Shown in pieces: positions 43,810 to 54,595 of a stretch of 64,000 nucleotides of DNA. Each line of letters opens with the position of its first letter. Position 1 is the first letter of the stretch. Made by a program: the position numbers and the translations under genes. The DNA comes from Brachypalpus laphriformis (lineage: Eukaryota; Arthropoda; Insecta; Diptera; Syrphidae): NCBI GenBank assembly GCA_945910035.1, contig OX246754.1, positions 227,064,658 to 227,128,657 on the forward strand, read 5' to 3'. The notes beneath the pieces are model-generated. The model did not search any database and was not told where the DNA came from. It worked only from the letters and a program-made list of their open reading frames with translations.

Positions 43810-45850
43810 ATGGACGAAGAAGAAGAAAATGCGTTTTTAATGACAGTGTTAAATATCTGCTATTTATCTTACAAGCTTTTGAAATGAGATTGATATCTAC
43901 ATAGACAGTCAAGCTGCTATAAAGGCCATCTCATCCGCGGTTATGAAATCAAAGTTAATAAAACGATGCCGCGAGGAGCTTAACATGCTTACCCAAAGCC
44001 CAGGAAACGAGATGGCGGATAAATTGGCAAGAAAGGGATCAGAACAAGACCTGTCAATGGTCCAAAGCTTAGTCTTACCTCCCCTAATACTTGTTAAATC
44101 TAATATAGCACTTGACTTCAAACGACAAGCAGAAGAAAGATGGAGAGCGCTCCCTTCATGCCGTGTCTTCAGAAGCATCTGGACAAAACATGACAAGATG
44201 TAAACCAAGCTCATCCTTACCCAAAATAGACAAAACTTCTCGTAAGTATCATTACCGGCCACAACTTATTGGCGGCGCACCGGAAGAGTATGCGGCTAAG
44301 TACAGATGAACCCTGCAGAGGATGCGGCAACACAGACGTAGAGGAAGACACGGAACACTTCCTCTGCAAGTCTTTGCAGTACCAGGAAGACGGCCTTTGG
44401 AGAGTACTTTTTCAACCTTCTGCGCGACCTGTCGGAAAAGCCACCAGCATGAAATTTATAACTTCTTCAGGTTGGTTCAGAGGAGGCCGTTCCACTAGCA
44501 CAGAACTCTAGCTATTTTGTTTTTTCCTCTTTGCAGTTCTCCAGCCAGGAAACTCCACGTCAGGGGAGCACAATGGATCCGTGTGAGATCCGAGTGCAGG
44601 CTGCGCTCTTTCGTTGCAGCTAACCCCTTTAACCTAACCTAACCTAACCTACAAGCTTTTGAAAGTTAAAGGTGGTGGGTGCGTCTTACTGCAAAAGAAG
44701 TAGCAAAGAATTTCTCCAAACATCTTTTGCTTTCATAAAAGAGCGTGATCCTGATCTCTTTTTCAAAGCAACTCAAATGAATATCTGCAATACGAATTGC
44801 TTTTGAGTTTGGTTAAGAAATCGCTTGCGAAAAAATCTATACGAAAGCCTATATATCTGGAGTGCAGAATGGTGCTTACGCTAATGTAAATTGTTAATTA
44901 ATTGATTTTCTTGAATCTAATCTATCTTTATTTTTAAATGTGTCTTTCTCAAGAAGTATCGCCACATTACTTAGCCTGATACTTTCGAATGGACGTATCT
45001 ACAAATACAAAAACAAAAGTGGAAACCTGTCAAGTGTTTTGGGAATTGTTGTCACCTGTATATATGCCGGAATCGAACAGTTCTGCCTGGAGAACTATTG
45101 CCAAAGATTTCAACGATCGGTGGAATAGCCTAATTGTGTTGGTAGTATCGACGGGAAGCACATTGAAATCAAGGGTCCGTCGAACACAGGCTCGAAGTAA
45201 TTTAATTATAAGGTATACTTCAGCATTGCTTTATTAGCTATATGCGATATATAGCATATATTTTCACCGCTGTCGATGTTAAAGTTTTCGGTAGCCAGAG
45301 TGAAGCTGGTATTCTTAGCAACTCATTTCTTGGGTAAAAAATGTTCGTAAACGATGTGAACCTACCACCTCCAGAGAGACTTATAAATTCTGAAAGGATT
45401 ACACCGTACTGCTTTGTTGGCGATAGTGCCTTTCCCTTACGGAAGAATGTTATGAAACCATATCCTGGGACTCTGTTAAACAAGCCGGAGAAAGTATTCA
45501 ATTTCAGGCAGTCGAGAGCTCGGCGGGTTATTGAAAATGCTTTTGTAGCCCGTTGGCGGGTGCTGTAAAAGCGTATTCAATTTCACCCACAAAACGGTGA
45601 CAAAGTTGTCCTCGCATGTACTATTTTACAAAACTTTCTTAAAACTATGGAGAGATTGTACAACAGGTACTCTTACTGCCCTGAACTTTATTACGACACG
45701 TATGATGAAAACGGTGAATAGATTGATGGTATCTGGCGTCGTGAAAGTGTTGAATTGTTACGTATTCGGAGATGCGGAAGCAATAATAGAGCACAAGAAG
45801 CATTTCGGGTCCATTAAGAACTCATCAGCTATTTCCTTAAGGAAAGAAAA
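43810..45850 (+). pseudogene. Harbinger-type transposase (DDE_Tnp_4), split by a LINE
   Basis: ATG 43810, MDEEEENAFLMTVLN, is cut at 43884 by the LINE and resumes at 44651 (LLKVKGGG region). LLSLVKKSLAKKSIRKPIS (44795-44855) and VFWELLSPVYMPESNSSAWR (45035-45095) belong to the helix-turn-helix and pre-catalytic parts. Catalytic blocks: VGSIDGKHIEIKGPSNTGSK (first Asp, about 45140), YCFVGDSAFPLRKNVMKPYP (second Asp, 45410-45470) and SRARRVIENAF (Glu, about 45520). The C-terminal YDTYDENGE...IDGIWRRE ends at about 45850. The region between GSK and VNDVNL is badly decayed. Several stops and shifts: inactive. The family cuts and reinserts DNA at TWA targets. Confidence 0.85.
43885..44650 (+). mobile_element. 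5'-truncated LOA/I-like LINE with 14-bp target duplication
   Basis: Flanked exactly by ACAAGCTTTTGAAA at 43871-43884 and 44651-44664. It begins in RNase H (IYIDSQAAIKAI), carries a deletion so that LNMLTQ joins directly to SPGNEMADKLARKGSEQ, then VLPPLILVKSNIALDF and a zinc tail in another frame (EPCRGCGNTDVEEDTEHFLC, 44309-44368). It ends with four AACCT units (44631-44650) abutting the duplication. Related to, but distinct from, the 24-28 kb family. Confidence 0.88.
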
Positions 45851-45959
45851 GTCCCATTTTTCAGTCACAATAGACTTTTTGTTACCTTGTCTTACCCGAT
45901 TAAAAAAAAACAGAACATTTTGACATTTCATGTTATTTGTAATATTTTTTGTTTTTAAT

Positions 45960-46790
45960 TTAAAATATGGTATAATGAATAATACATATAAATAGCTGCT
46001 TACATTCTTTGACTTCCTCATTGGAACGAAGGTACTGCAATTGCACCAATTGCAAATACTGCAGCATACCCATCTTGGCTTCATTTCGAAACTCGATATG
46101 AAATGTCTTTAGCTTCTCCACCAAACTGCGGCAAAATAGCTCATTTTCTGAAGTGGCTGCCTCCCTGGGTTTCTTCAAATAATCCTGCATGCACTCCATC
46201 GGCGAAAGCAGCGACTCTTTAATTCTTGGGAGCTTTCTCTTGGATGCCGCTGATGAATTTGAACGTAAGGACATAGCAATTCTCTTCCGAACAACACACA
46301 CACACACACTAGTTCATCCACATCGTACGGGTCGAGATCCGGAGCGAATGCATTTTCGACGTTTGACGAACCGAGTGTAAACTCGTCAGTGCGTTCAGGC
46401 TTGCATTGACATATTAACTCCTCCACTGCAAGCGAGTAGTTACTAATAGTCTTGCAAAAACACAATTATTTTTTGTTCGATACTATGAAAAAAAAAGAAA
46501 TTACTTCCTCGGTATAAAGTGATACTTTAAAAACTCCATAGTTTTTATGGAGTCCCTCAAATTCCTCCACTTCAATTTAAGTACGTCATCTGCCGAGAAA
46601 CAAATATAAACAAATACCATATATCGTCCCTAACCAAAAACAACTTGCATGGTACACCAAATTCGTCTGCTATTTTTTTTTTCCATATTACCGCCTTTTG
46701 CTTAAAATTTTTGTAAAGCGAATGTTATAAATTCGACAGTATTTGATGTGATTTCACAGATTCAATCAATTTTTCTGCCTTATGCTCCTT
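45960..46790 (-). pseudogene. Harbinger accessory protein with MADF domain
   Basis: Read from 46785: KAEKLIESVKSHQILSNL, HSLYKNFKQKAVIWKKKIAD, EFGV, then after a short likely intron (ends ctcggcag near 46583) VLKLKWRNLRDSIKTMEFL and KYHFIPRK: a MADF domain. A second part (46440-46310) is SLAVEELICQCKPERTD...DLDPYDVDEL. A shift at a (CA)n run (about 46295-46309) leads to SLRSNSSAASKRKLPRIKES and FCRSLVEKLKTFHIEFRNEA, ending at 45960. In the family it binds DNA and carries the transposase to the nucleus. Position and partner argue against a host gene. One stop lies in the first block. Confidence 0.75.
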
Positions 46791-47085
46791 CATAGCTTAT
46801 CAATTGTCAAACACGTCGCACGAAAAAAGTTCAAACTTGCCCAACTCACGCGACTTATTGTATTCGCTTCTATTCATTTGTGTGTATTTCAACTTTTGAC
46901 AGGACGTACGACCACGACTAAGACAGCGACAGCGACACCATTAAAACTAGTTTCAAGATTTCGAAATTTAACTGTCAAAACGAGTGTAAATAACACAGAA
47001 TTGATTAAAACCTGAACCTCAAAACCTCTTTGAAACTAGTTTTGGCTTAAAATTAGTTTTCAAACTCGTCAATGATACGGGTGTA

Positions 47086-47275
47086 TGTAGTTCAAGATAG
47101 GGTTTTGTTACTCAATTGCCTTCTTAGCACATAAAAACTGCGATTGGCAAGTATAGTTCTTTCGGTTGGTCTCCACTGTCGTCATTTACGGAATTCTTCA
47201 TAGAGCCAAGGTAAACAAATACCTTTACTAAGTACCTCAGAACTATATCCGTCTATTGTGGGGTTCTGTTTTATT
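47086..47275 (-). pseudogene. LINE-A copy 5, short internal fragment
   Basis: The plus-strand bases gtagttcaagatagggttttgttactcaattg run parallel to the better copy at 60486-60680 (gtagttcgagatagggctttgctactcaattg, split here only for reading). Minus-strand translation gives pieces of LANR, RRQLSNKTLS and VFVYLGS in mixed frames. Limited by the Harbinger arm on the left and the DUF4817 flank on the right. Confidence 0.65.
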
Positions 47276-47370
47276 CAGAGACAGAGCCCGACAGAGCCTC
47301 AATATCTGAATCTCCTGGAAACTTTAGTTTTCAATACGCACATTCCTTTAACGTGTTGGTATTATTGCAT

Positions 47371-50027
47371 TTTCATTTCATTTTTAATGCATTTTATTCC
47401 TTCAATTCATTATATCTTACATGCTAACAAAAACGCTTAAAACTAGCTTAATTAACTTATGTAACTATCTTATTCTAACTTACTGCCCCCTTGCGTGCGC
47501 TCTAAGCTAAACTTAACTCTTAACCTATGTCTTTCGACGTAACCTAACTTAATGAATTTATTATATCTTAACTAATAATTAAATACTAAGAAAAATGGAT
47601 TTTGTATAAAAAAAAAAAAAAAACTTAGTGAATGGACTTCTTTTTTTGTTATTAGATAAAATTTACAACTACCTTAAAAATAAACTTAACTACGAAGTGT
47701 AATTAAATACCCTCTTTTTCTTTAAGCCTTTAAGTGCTGTGCCTGATTTTTTGATTTTTGTGTTTTTTTTTTTTTTTTTTTGAGTGCCAAGTGCTGTGCT
47801 GTTTTTAATTTTTTTTTTTTTTTTATTATACAAACTTAAGACTACCTTAAAACTATGTAAGCCGGCCATGGCTATTTTATGCAATAAAATAGACGACCCG
47901 CGATGCCTACGTTACAGGCTAACCCGGATTAGGGGAAACGACGACGGCGCTTCCTCTTTTCTCTAAGCCACCAAAATTGGTCATGCTGCCTACTAACATC
48001 TTTAATGTCGCGGTTGGAAACCGCCCTACTGTACCTGAGACGCTCTACAGTACTCTGTGCGATGTCTCGGTCGTAGTTGAGTCGCCTATCCACAGCTGTT
48101 CTGGCGACGTGGAAGATTAGCGGCACCGCTAACTTATCCTGGATCAGACCTCTCTGATCAAGGTATAGGAATGCTTCTGGAGGGATAAAGCCGTTAAGGC
48201 GCACACTCTCGTGATAGAGATTGTTGGGGTAATAAGCCCGAAAGATCAGGCTATTCATCGAAGTCATTGCTCTTGCAATGTGCCTTCGAATCATCTTGAT
48301 CAAGAAATTATCCACTCTGATCAGATTCGCCCTGTTGTACAGGACCTCATTAGGATAGAATTCTATATACTCAGACTCTGGTGTTCGGTACAAACGAAGG
48401 CAAGCCCTAAGGCAAGCTTTCTCAAACACCCGCATCTTTTCCAATAAGCTTGGCCCTACGTTGAACCACACGGGACATCCATATGCGAGCATAGGCCGAA
48501 TGAGGGCCATGTAGCAGATTACCTTCACCCTTGCATCGAGTTGGCTGCTATAAAACAGTCTCTTTGTAAGGACGAAAGCAACTTTGGCTCTGGCCAGAGC
48601 AGCATCTATATGTTTGTGAAAATATAGATATTGATCTAGCCAGACCCCAAGGTATCTGACTACACTTCGACTCGCAAGTGGCTGTCCGTGCTGTCCCACG
48701 ATGGAGAACTTTCGCCAATTCTTTCTGGTGTCCCTAGAGGCCCCAGACAATGGCGTTCTGAACAGGATGGTCTCCGACTTCTGAAAGTTAATCTTTAACT
48801 TCCAGTCGTCGCAGTATCTCTTGATCTTATCGAAGTCACGCTGCAAGAGTATTGCTCAATCTTAGGCCCTGATCTGTACGCGACCAAATCGTCTGCGTAC
48901 GCTATGGCATGGTGAAGTGAACCTATGAGATCGCTCGTTTAATTATTGAAAAGGATCGGCGAATTAACCGCGCCCTGTTGCAGACCATTTTTTACTTCAA
49001 AAATTCCAGCAGACGTCACATTTCCATTCTTCACAATGAACTTCTTACCGGTGAGCATGTCATAAATTATGTACAGCAGTGGTTTACTTATGCCTGCCTG
49101 CTCAACTTGTAAAGAGTCCCTCTAACCATACGGTATCGAAGGCCTTCTCCAAGTCAACCAGGCAGGCACCCGTGCATTGCTTCTTGCTTTTGTTCCATTA
49201 GATATCCGATACCAGTTTGGACGCGGCATGTATGGTATCATGCCCCGTCTTGAAACCGAATTGGTTATCCGGAATTATATGCATGTCCTCAACCCACTTA
49301 GTCAGGGCTCTATGGATCACTTTTTCGAATACCTTGCTGATGTTCGGAAGTAGACCTATTTACCGGAGATTCCCCGGATTAGAACTATCTTTATCCCTTT
49401 TGGGAATAGGCTGTACCACCGCTGTTTTCCAATGCACTGGGTAATGGGCATTATTCATTGCATTATTAAACAGGATAGTATAAATGTTCACCACTTCTGG
49501 AGGAAGATGTCTAAGTACAAAGTTGGGTATACCATCGATTCCCACGGATTTCTTTTTCCTCAGTGATTCGAGGATCGCTTGGAGCTCTGCCTTCGAAATG
49601 AACGGGGGATGTACCCTTTCATCGGCGACGGCATTGTTTGCCATATATCTTTCATTGAACACGGTGAAACCAGTGTTCTCAGATCGCCAGTGCTCCATGT
49701 CATTTCGAAGGCAGAAGTTGTGCACAAGGACCCGATTTTCCAGGTAGTGGTTCGGTCAAACACTTTGATTCACCTTATACACGTCCTGGAAAATCGCTCC
49801 TATAGCCTCTACCTTCTCCTGTGGATCTTCGATCACAAAGAAATTGTCATCCTCAGCTGCGTTATCTGGATCTATACCTGCTGTCACTAGTATTTGTACA
49901 TTGTTCGTAGTTCGGGGGATTCTAAGACGCGGAAGATCGTTTTGACTATTCCTCCGAAAGATTTTGTTTATTTTCGGGAACATACTCGGGTTGTTGGATT
50001 TTACAGCCCGAATTTTCTTGTCCCAGT
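47371..50027 (-). mobile_element. Jockey-like LINE with 13-bp target duplication
   Basis: Flanked by GGTATTATTGCAT at 47358-47370 and 50028-50040. The 3' end on its strand is A-rich (attaaaaatgaaatgaaa). The 3' untranslated region (47372-47928) contains two long A runs, and the motif gcacagcactt occurs twice. The coding region (47929-49983) is 5'-truncated before the endonuclease. It is inserted into one unit of a 47-bp tandem repeat within a transposase remnant. Confidence 0.8.
47929..49983 (-). pseudogene. Jockey-like reverse transcriptase
   Basis: Read from 49983: EKVEAIGAIFQDVY, then in a second frame (49725-49360) ELQAILESLRKKKSVGIDGI, PNFVLRHLPPEVVNIYTILF and QPIPKRDKDSSNPGNLR. Next come ISLLPNISKVFEKVI (49310), NQFGFKTGHDTIHAASKLV and LVDLEKAFDTVWLEGL (49130). 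The PQG/YADD part (48890-49060) is scrambled by shifts; the active site is not readable in one frame. From 48846 a clean 305-codon frame (RYCDDWKLKINFQKSET, YLGVWLDQYLYFHKHI, GCPVWFNVGPSLLEKMRVFE, LREKRKRRRRFP) reaches the stop at 47929. The well-kept C-terminus contrasts with the ruined palm. Confidence 0.82.
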
Positions 50028-50101
50028 GGTATTATTGCATCATTTAGATAGCATGCACATTCCTTTAACGTGTTGGTATTATTGCATCATTTAGAGAGCA
50101 C
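50028..50101 (+). repeat. 47-bp tandem duplication at the LINE insertion site
   Basis: The unit starts GCACATTCCTTTAACGTGTT and ends CATTTAGA-AGCA-. Unit 2 is 50055-50101. Unit 1 is split by the LINE: its first 33 bases are at 47338-47370 and the remainder is at 50041-50054. Units differ at two bases in the part that can be compared. Confidence 0.75.
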
Positions 50102-50250
50102 ATTGTGCTGAATATTTTCACTGTTCGACGCACGTCTTCCTCAGATGGACGAGTATGTGAGCCATTAAAATCACGAAGTCGTCTATAAATTTCTGACCAA
50201 TTTTCAAAGTAAATTTGGAAAATTTGAAAGCGTTGTTCTAGCGTGAAGGT
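50075..50250 (-). pseudogene. DUF4817-type transposase N-terminus
   Basis: Read from 50245: HTFTLEQRFQIFQIYFENWS, EIYRRLRDFNGSHTRPSEED, VRRTVKIFSTM. This is the helix-turn-helix-like DUF4817 block ('FT-EQR--I---Y-EN--S---R-R-LR---G-H-RPSE--I---V-KF--T') found at the start of a class of insect mariner/IS630 transposases. The downstream remainder runs into the LINE insertion; past the LINE only short pieces (RNVRIEN at 47330) are readable. Confidence 0.65.
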
Positions 50251-51546
50251 GTGAAAAAAATGTAAATAAAAACCATAATGGTTTTTTTTTCCATCACCGT
50301 GAAATTATTTATTGACCTCTCTTTCAAAACCATAGAATTACGAGTGATTTCGTCGAACAATGCTGATTTTGAGCAACAGATTGATTGCAAAACGTTAAGG
50401 AAACATTATGCCCACCATACCATGCAACTGAAGTCGCTTAGAAAATACCGAAAAAGAATGGTTCTCCACTAAAAACTTGGAAGTCGAAGAGGAATTTCGA
50501 CGAATTTTGCGTTGCACAACAGTGCCAACACGTTGTCATAGTTGCCAGAAAAGGCTATATAATCCTAATTCTATAGAACAATAAGTGCTTAGAACCAAAA
50601 CTATCACAACACGACGTGATGCCTCAACAATTTATGTATGTAGAAAGTGTTCTCTGCTTGCGTCATCCCTTCTACACATCAACGTGCCTAGAAGTTCTTG
50701 TGGCATTTGTAAAAATTATGCGAAATCGAATCTCGTTGAATGGGAATTCTATTTGTAAAAGCCGCAAATTCGATTTCTTAAAATCATGATATGCACATAC
50801 ACACACATACACTTACACTCTTCGCGATGTGAAACATTCATTTTCATATTCCACTCAGCTACACAACCGCAATTTAATCTATTTTTCAACATCCTCAATG
50901 GCAGCGCGGGCAGACGTCAACGATGCCTACGTGAGTCCTTCGATGGCCGAATGACTTGTGCTCCTCGGATCCAATGTGAACTTGTGTTTGTAATTTGATT
51001 ATGCATATACACATTACAGCGTTTCCCGTGTTTTTTATTCGAATCCGATAAAAATGTGCCTTCAGCACTTTGCTGCTGCAGGATAAATAAAAGGACGAAG
51101 GAATTTCCATATTTTCTAGAAAGGCAAAAATCATGGGATTGACTTTTTTTTTCCTCACTCACTCTAGGAAGGACATTTTGCAGGACTATTTCATTTACTC
51201 TTCTAAGTAAACGCGCGTACTCGATCGTGCCGAAGCCTAATAATAATTTAAAATGATGATGTGCTGATATACATACATACTAAGACGAAATTATTTCTAA
51301 CGCCACGACTGTTCGATTTCCGAAGGCGAACTGAATTTGTATGAGGTATGCATTGATGTAGGGAGATATTCGGAGGATGGGAAAATAATAATTATTAAAA
51401 AAATTAGAAATCAATCATTTGTGGATAATGTCGATGATAATTAGTGCTAGAGATGGTGTTAGGAAGGAGTGACTAGGAAAGATTTTATAACCAAAATAAT
51501 TATAGAGTGCAGGGGAGTATTAAAACCACATAAGTTTGTGAGGATA
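50251..51546. other. Non-coding stretch
   Basis: No gene recognised. The ORFs at 50278-50472, 50786-50998 and 50895-51162 have no motif. May be unique host DNA. Confidence 0.4.
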
Positions 51547-51548
51547 TA

Positions 51549-52631
51549 TAGGGTCGTCTAAGAAGAGGAATCATTTTAAATCAATAGAAAAACGCAAAAC
51601 GCTGTACTTCGCGAATAACAGCTCTGATATCTTCTTTTAGTGCATGAATCGTTGGTGGTGCATTGGCGTAGACTCTAACATACTGAAATCCCAAAGAAAA
51701 AACTCTAATGGAGTGCATCACACGATCTCGACGTCATATTGAAGTCCCCATTCCGAACAATCACCCATCCACGAAATTTCACACGAAAGCTGTGTGTCAT
51801 GAGGCACCGTCCCGCTGAAAATAAATGCCGTCCACGTTCATAGCATCAATTTCAGTAAAAAAAAAAGTCAGTCAACATCGTTCGGTAACGCAATCCATTC
51901 GCTGAAACGGTCGTATCAAAATAATTTTCGAAAAAAAATATGACCCAATGACACCACCAGCCCAAAAACCGCACCAAACTGTCACTCGTTTCGGATAGAG
52001 AGGTTGTTACACTATTTTGCTTGTGCTTTCGGAGCTCCATATGCGACAGTTTTGTTTGTTCAAATACCCAGTTTGTGCAAAAAATCATGACCTTGTTCAT
52101 TCATTTCCAGCACCCAATCAGCGAAAGTACCGGGTTGTACGAGGTCTATTGACTTCAATTCTAGTGTCAACTGAACCTTATAAGCGTGCAAGCCAAAATC
52201 TATATGCAAAAAATGGTTCAAAGTAGTTTCGGATAGGCGCATTTCCTATGATCATCTCAAAATGGACGCACCTGGGTTTTCAGTCACACTCTCAGCTATG
52301 GCGGCGGCAATATTTTCAGCTGACCTTTCCGGACGAAGACGAGTTGGAGTCTTCACATCACTAACCTATCCGACACGTTCGGATTTATCAATCAAATTCA
52401 CTATAGTTGTGCGAGAAGGCGCTTGAATATGACCAAAAGCAGTACGAACTTTACGAAACATTTCAGCGGTATTTTCACGATTTTTGTAGTCAAATTTCAC
52501 TACTTCAACACGTTGTGCGAGTGTGTACCGATCTATATTTTATAACCTCCTAGTTTTTACTTATCGAAATCATCACAATCATAATTGAATTTTGACAGTT
52601 CAAAAATGACACCTCTTGTTGGACGACCCTG
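51549..52631. mobile_element. Mariner-type element with TIRs and TA duplication
   Basis: Left end TAGGGTCGTCTAAGAAGAGG (51549-51568). The right end, read on the opposite strand, is CAGGGTCGTCCAACAAGAGG (52612-52631), and similarity continues through TCATTTT. TA dinucleotides flank both ends (51547-51548 and 52632-52633). Length 1083 bp. It contains a single decayed minus-strand transposase of the DUF4817 type. Confidence 0.85.
51600..52540 (-). pseudogene. DUF4817-type mariner transposase
   Basis: Read from 52537: DRYTLAQRVEVVKFDYKNRE, NTAEMFRKVRTAFGHIQAPS, IVNLIDKSERVG, a stop, VSDVKTPTRLRPERSAENIA and VTENPGASILR (helix-turn-helix and linker). After a deletion/shift: MRLSETTLNHFLHIDFGLHA, YKVQLTLELKSIDLVQPGTF, ADWVLEMNEQGHDF (52242-52060). 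The catalytic SDEAHF block is lost between frames; FGAVFWAGGVIGSYFFRK (about 51960) and MNVDGIYFQRDGA-like bases (51810-51840) mark the second half. No ATG is apparent. At least one stop and several frameshifts: inactive. Confidence 0.78.
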
Positions 52632-52633
52632 TA

Positions 52634-53187
52634 TCTTTTCAGTCTTGTAGTCAATGAGCTACCAGTAATTTTACCCCTGTAAATTGTCTTCACTCGAAAA
52701 TACTATTAAAGGTTAAATACCTTCAGCATCTTCTTCCGACTCCTAAATCATCACTGAAGCGAACTCCTGAAGGAAATAATGGCGATAAGGGAAGCCTTAT
52801 CCTAGTTGAAATGCAATAGACTATAGGTATTTTTGAGTTGAGTTACTTTAATGATTACTGTAGACTATAGCTTGCCTTTCATGAAGATAATTCAACATTC
52901 AGCTTTGTTGAGCGCCAGACCACGGAGACATTCAGAGAAACTAAGAGCCCCTAAATTCTCCAAAAAAATTGAAAGTGGCATGACGACTTGCCACATTTAG
53001 TTTAACTATGCTAAGTCAGAAATGCTATCTAAATGGTTTGATTTTGATATCACAGTTCAGCACCATTAGCCATGTTTCTACAAAATACTATATAACACTG
53101 ATAAACGCTTAAGGATAAAGCTTCATTTTAAACGAGTTCCGTTGAAGTTGACAAGCGAGAGTATGACATTAATAGCATTTTTCTCTT
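52634..53187. other. Non-coding stretch
   Basis: Nothing recognised. Confidence 0.4.
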
Positions 53188-53478
53188 AAACCTAGCTAGG
53201 CAGTCGTTCATTTAAACGATTTGCCAGCCAGCCAAAGCCAGCCGATTTTATACGAACATATCTCTAGTAGGAACCAAGCAACTTCGCAGTGGTAGCAATA
53301 ACAAATAACTAAAAAACATTTGCTTTTACGCCGCCTGAAATTAGGCATACAAAAAATTCAAATTCCCACTCAGTCACTTTTGGCTGTGGATTGTATCAAG
53401 AGTAGTAGCCAGCCGGTGTTTGTATTTGTTTTATGTGTAAAATTTGGCTTTACTAACATCTACTAGCTGGCTAGGTTT
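53188..53478. mobile_element. MITE-like element, 291 bp
   Basis: Left end AAACCTAGCTAGGCAGTC (53188-53205). The right end read in reverse is AAACCTAGCCAGCTAGTA (53461-53478): 13 of 18 match, the first nine perfectly. GCCAGCC words recur inside at 53221-53242 and again around 53410. No ORF. No clear target duplication, so the superfamily is unknown. Confidence 0.5.
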
Positions 53479-54214
53479 CAAAAAAATACGGCAACTGTCA
53501 TTCATTTAATTTGCATTTGTCCAGTCCTATCCAAATAACTATTCTACAAGGGATTTTATCTTTGAAGACCACGGCGACCTGGTCAATATTGACGTCAGAA
53601 ATTTATTCGCTTTTTAAAGAGCAAATTAAGCTTGCTTAGTTACTTTTCTAGATAGTTCTTGGAATAGCTATAGATTTCATATCCATGTTATTACAAAGAT
53701 GGAGGATAGTTAGACAGAATATTTTCGGGTTTTCGCACATGTACTGCGGAAACCCTACTGCTCTCGCTCGTTCTTCCTTCTATCTGTCTGAATGTGTGTC
53801 CGATTACCCCAATTAGCATTTAAAAGCTTATAGGAAAGGCAGACCTATTAACTCCTGGATTACACAAATGCGACGACATCCGCATTTCATTGGCCTCAGT
53901 AACCCAGTGATCTGAAATCGGCAGGCCTGCCGATATTTTCTGAGGTCAAATAGGCGAGCCCCAGAGGCGGATCAGTAGAAATGCGGTGAAATGGGAGAGT
54001 TGTGATCCCTTATTTTCGGGTAATAACCTCGCTGAAAAAAGGAAGAAGAAGAAGCCTTTAAAAGCGTATACATTGTACGAGTCAACATAGTCCCACTCAA
54101 AATCGGCAGACGATAGGACTGAGCTGAGACCAAATTACTTGAATTACCTCTCTCCATTGATCGCTGATTCGATCAACAAATCCGAATGTTGATAATGTTG
54201 TTGTTGAAATTGAG
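53479..54214. other. Non-coding stretch
   Basis: No gene recognised. It includes a GAAGAAGAAG run at about 54040-54053. Confidence 0.4.
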
Positions 54215-54326
54215 CACAAAGATGATGTCGCGGTTATTCTTCAAGCAGCAAGCCTTCTAAAGGGCTCGGATATATCACTGCATAGAGATTACCCCGCCGC
54301 GTCACGAGAAAGAAGAAGGCGGTGAA
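54215..54326 (+). pseudogene. Small LINE-encoded fragment
   Basis: Reads EIEHKDDVAVILQAASLLKG, SDISLHRDYPAASRERRRR. The LLKGS-ISIHRDYP phrase is typical of the short protein region upstream of endonuclease/RT in several arthropod LINEs. Only about 37 codons. Confidence 0.45.
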
Positions 54327-54595
54327 AATATCTTAAGAAAGATATCGGGGGAAAAACCGGAACATCAAAAGGGCCAACCATAATTGCATTAAATGTGCGT
54401 TAGCTAGTATCATAATTGAAAGAAAATTCAGCTCGTGTACTGTTAAAACCAAGCATTAACCATAATCGCACTAAGCAAACGGGACCTATGTCAAATCGTT
54501 TTGTCTGCATCAGTTGAATTGTTTTTTTCCAAACTTCATCTCATTTACTTATTTTTATGAAACATAAATAAAAACACAAAATTACCTCAGATATA

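Larger units (their letters stand above)
43554..47042. mobile_element. PIF/Harbinger-like transposon carrying transposase and MADF genes
   Basis: Two convergent genes, a DDE_Tnp_4-type transposase (+) and a MADF-domain accessory protein (-), are enclosed by inverted arms. Outer arms: AAACTAGTTTAAAG at 43554-43567 and the complementary CTTTGAAACTAGTTT at 47028-47042. Inner arms: caatggcgtcgctgtc at 43623-43638 against gacagcgacaccatta at 46928-46943. The outer limits are approximate, and a 3-bp target duplication was not confirmed. A 766-bp LINE lies inside, so the element was about 2.7 kb before that insertion. Confidence 0.65.

Noticed and set aside
2726..44650. AACCT runs as interstitial telomere arrays
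   Set aside because: Each run is only 2-4 units and forms the 3' end of a LINE copy.
45960..46790. MADF protein as a host transcription factor gene
   Set aside because: It sits convergent to a Harbinger transposase inside the same inverted arms and is frameshifted; transposon origin is simpler.
47338..50087. A 33-bp target-site duplication around the 47-50 kb LINE
   Set aside because: The bases touching the LINE on both sides repeat only 13 bp; the longer match comes from a 47-bp tandem repeat present in the target.
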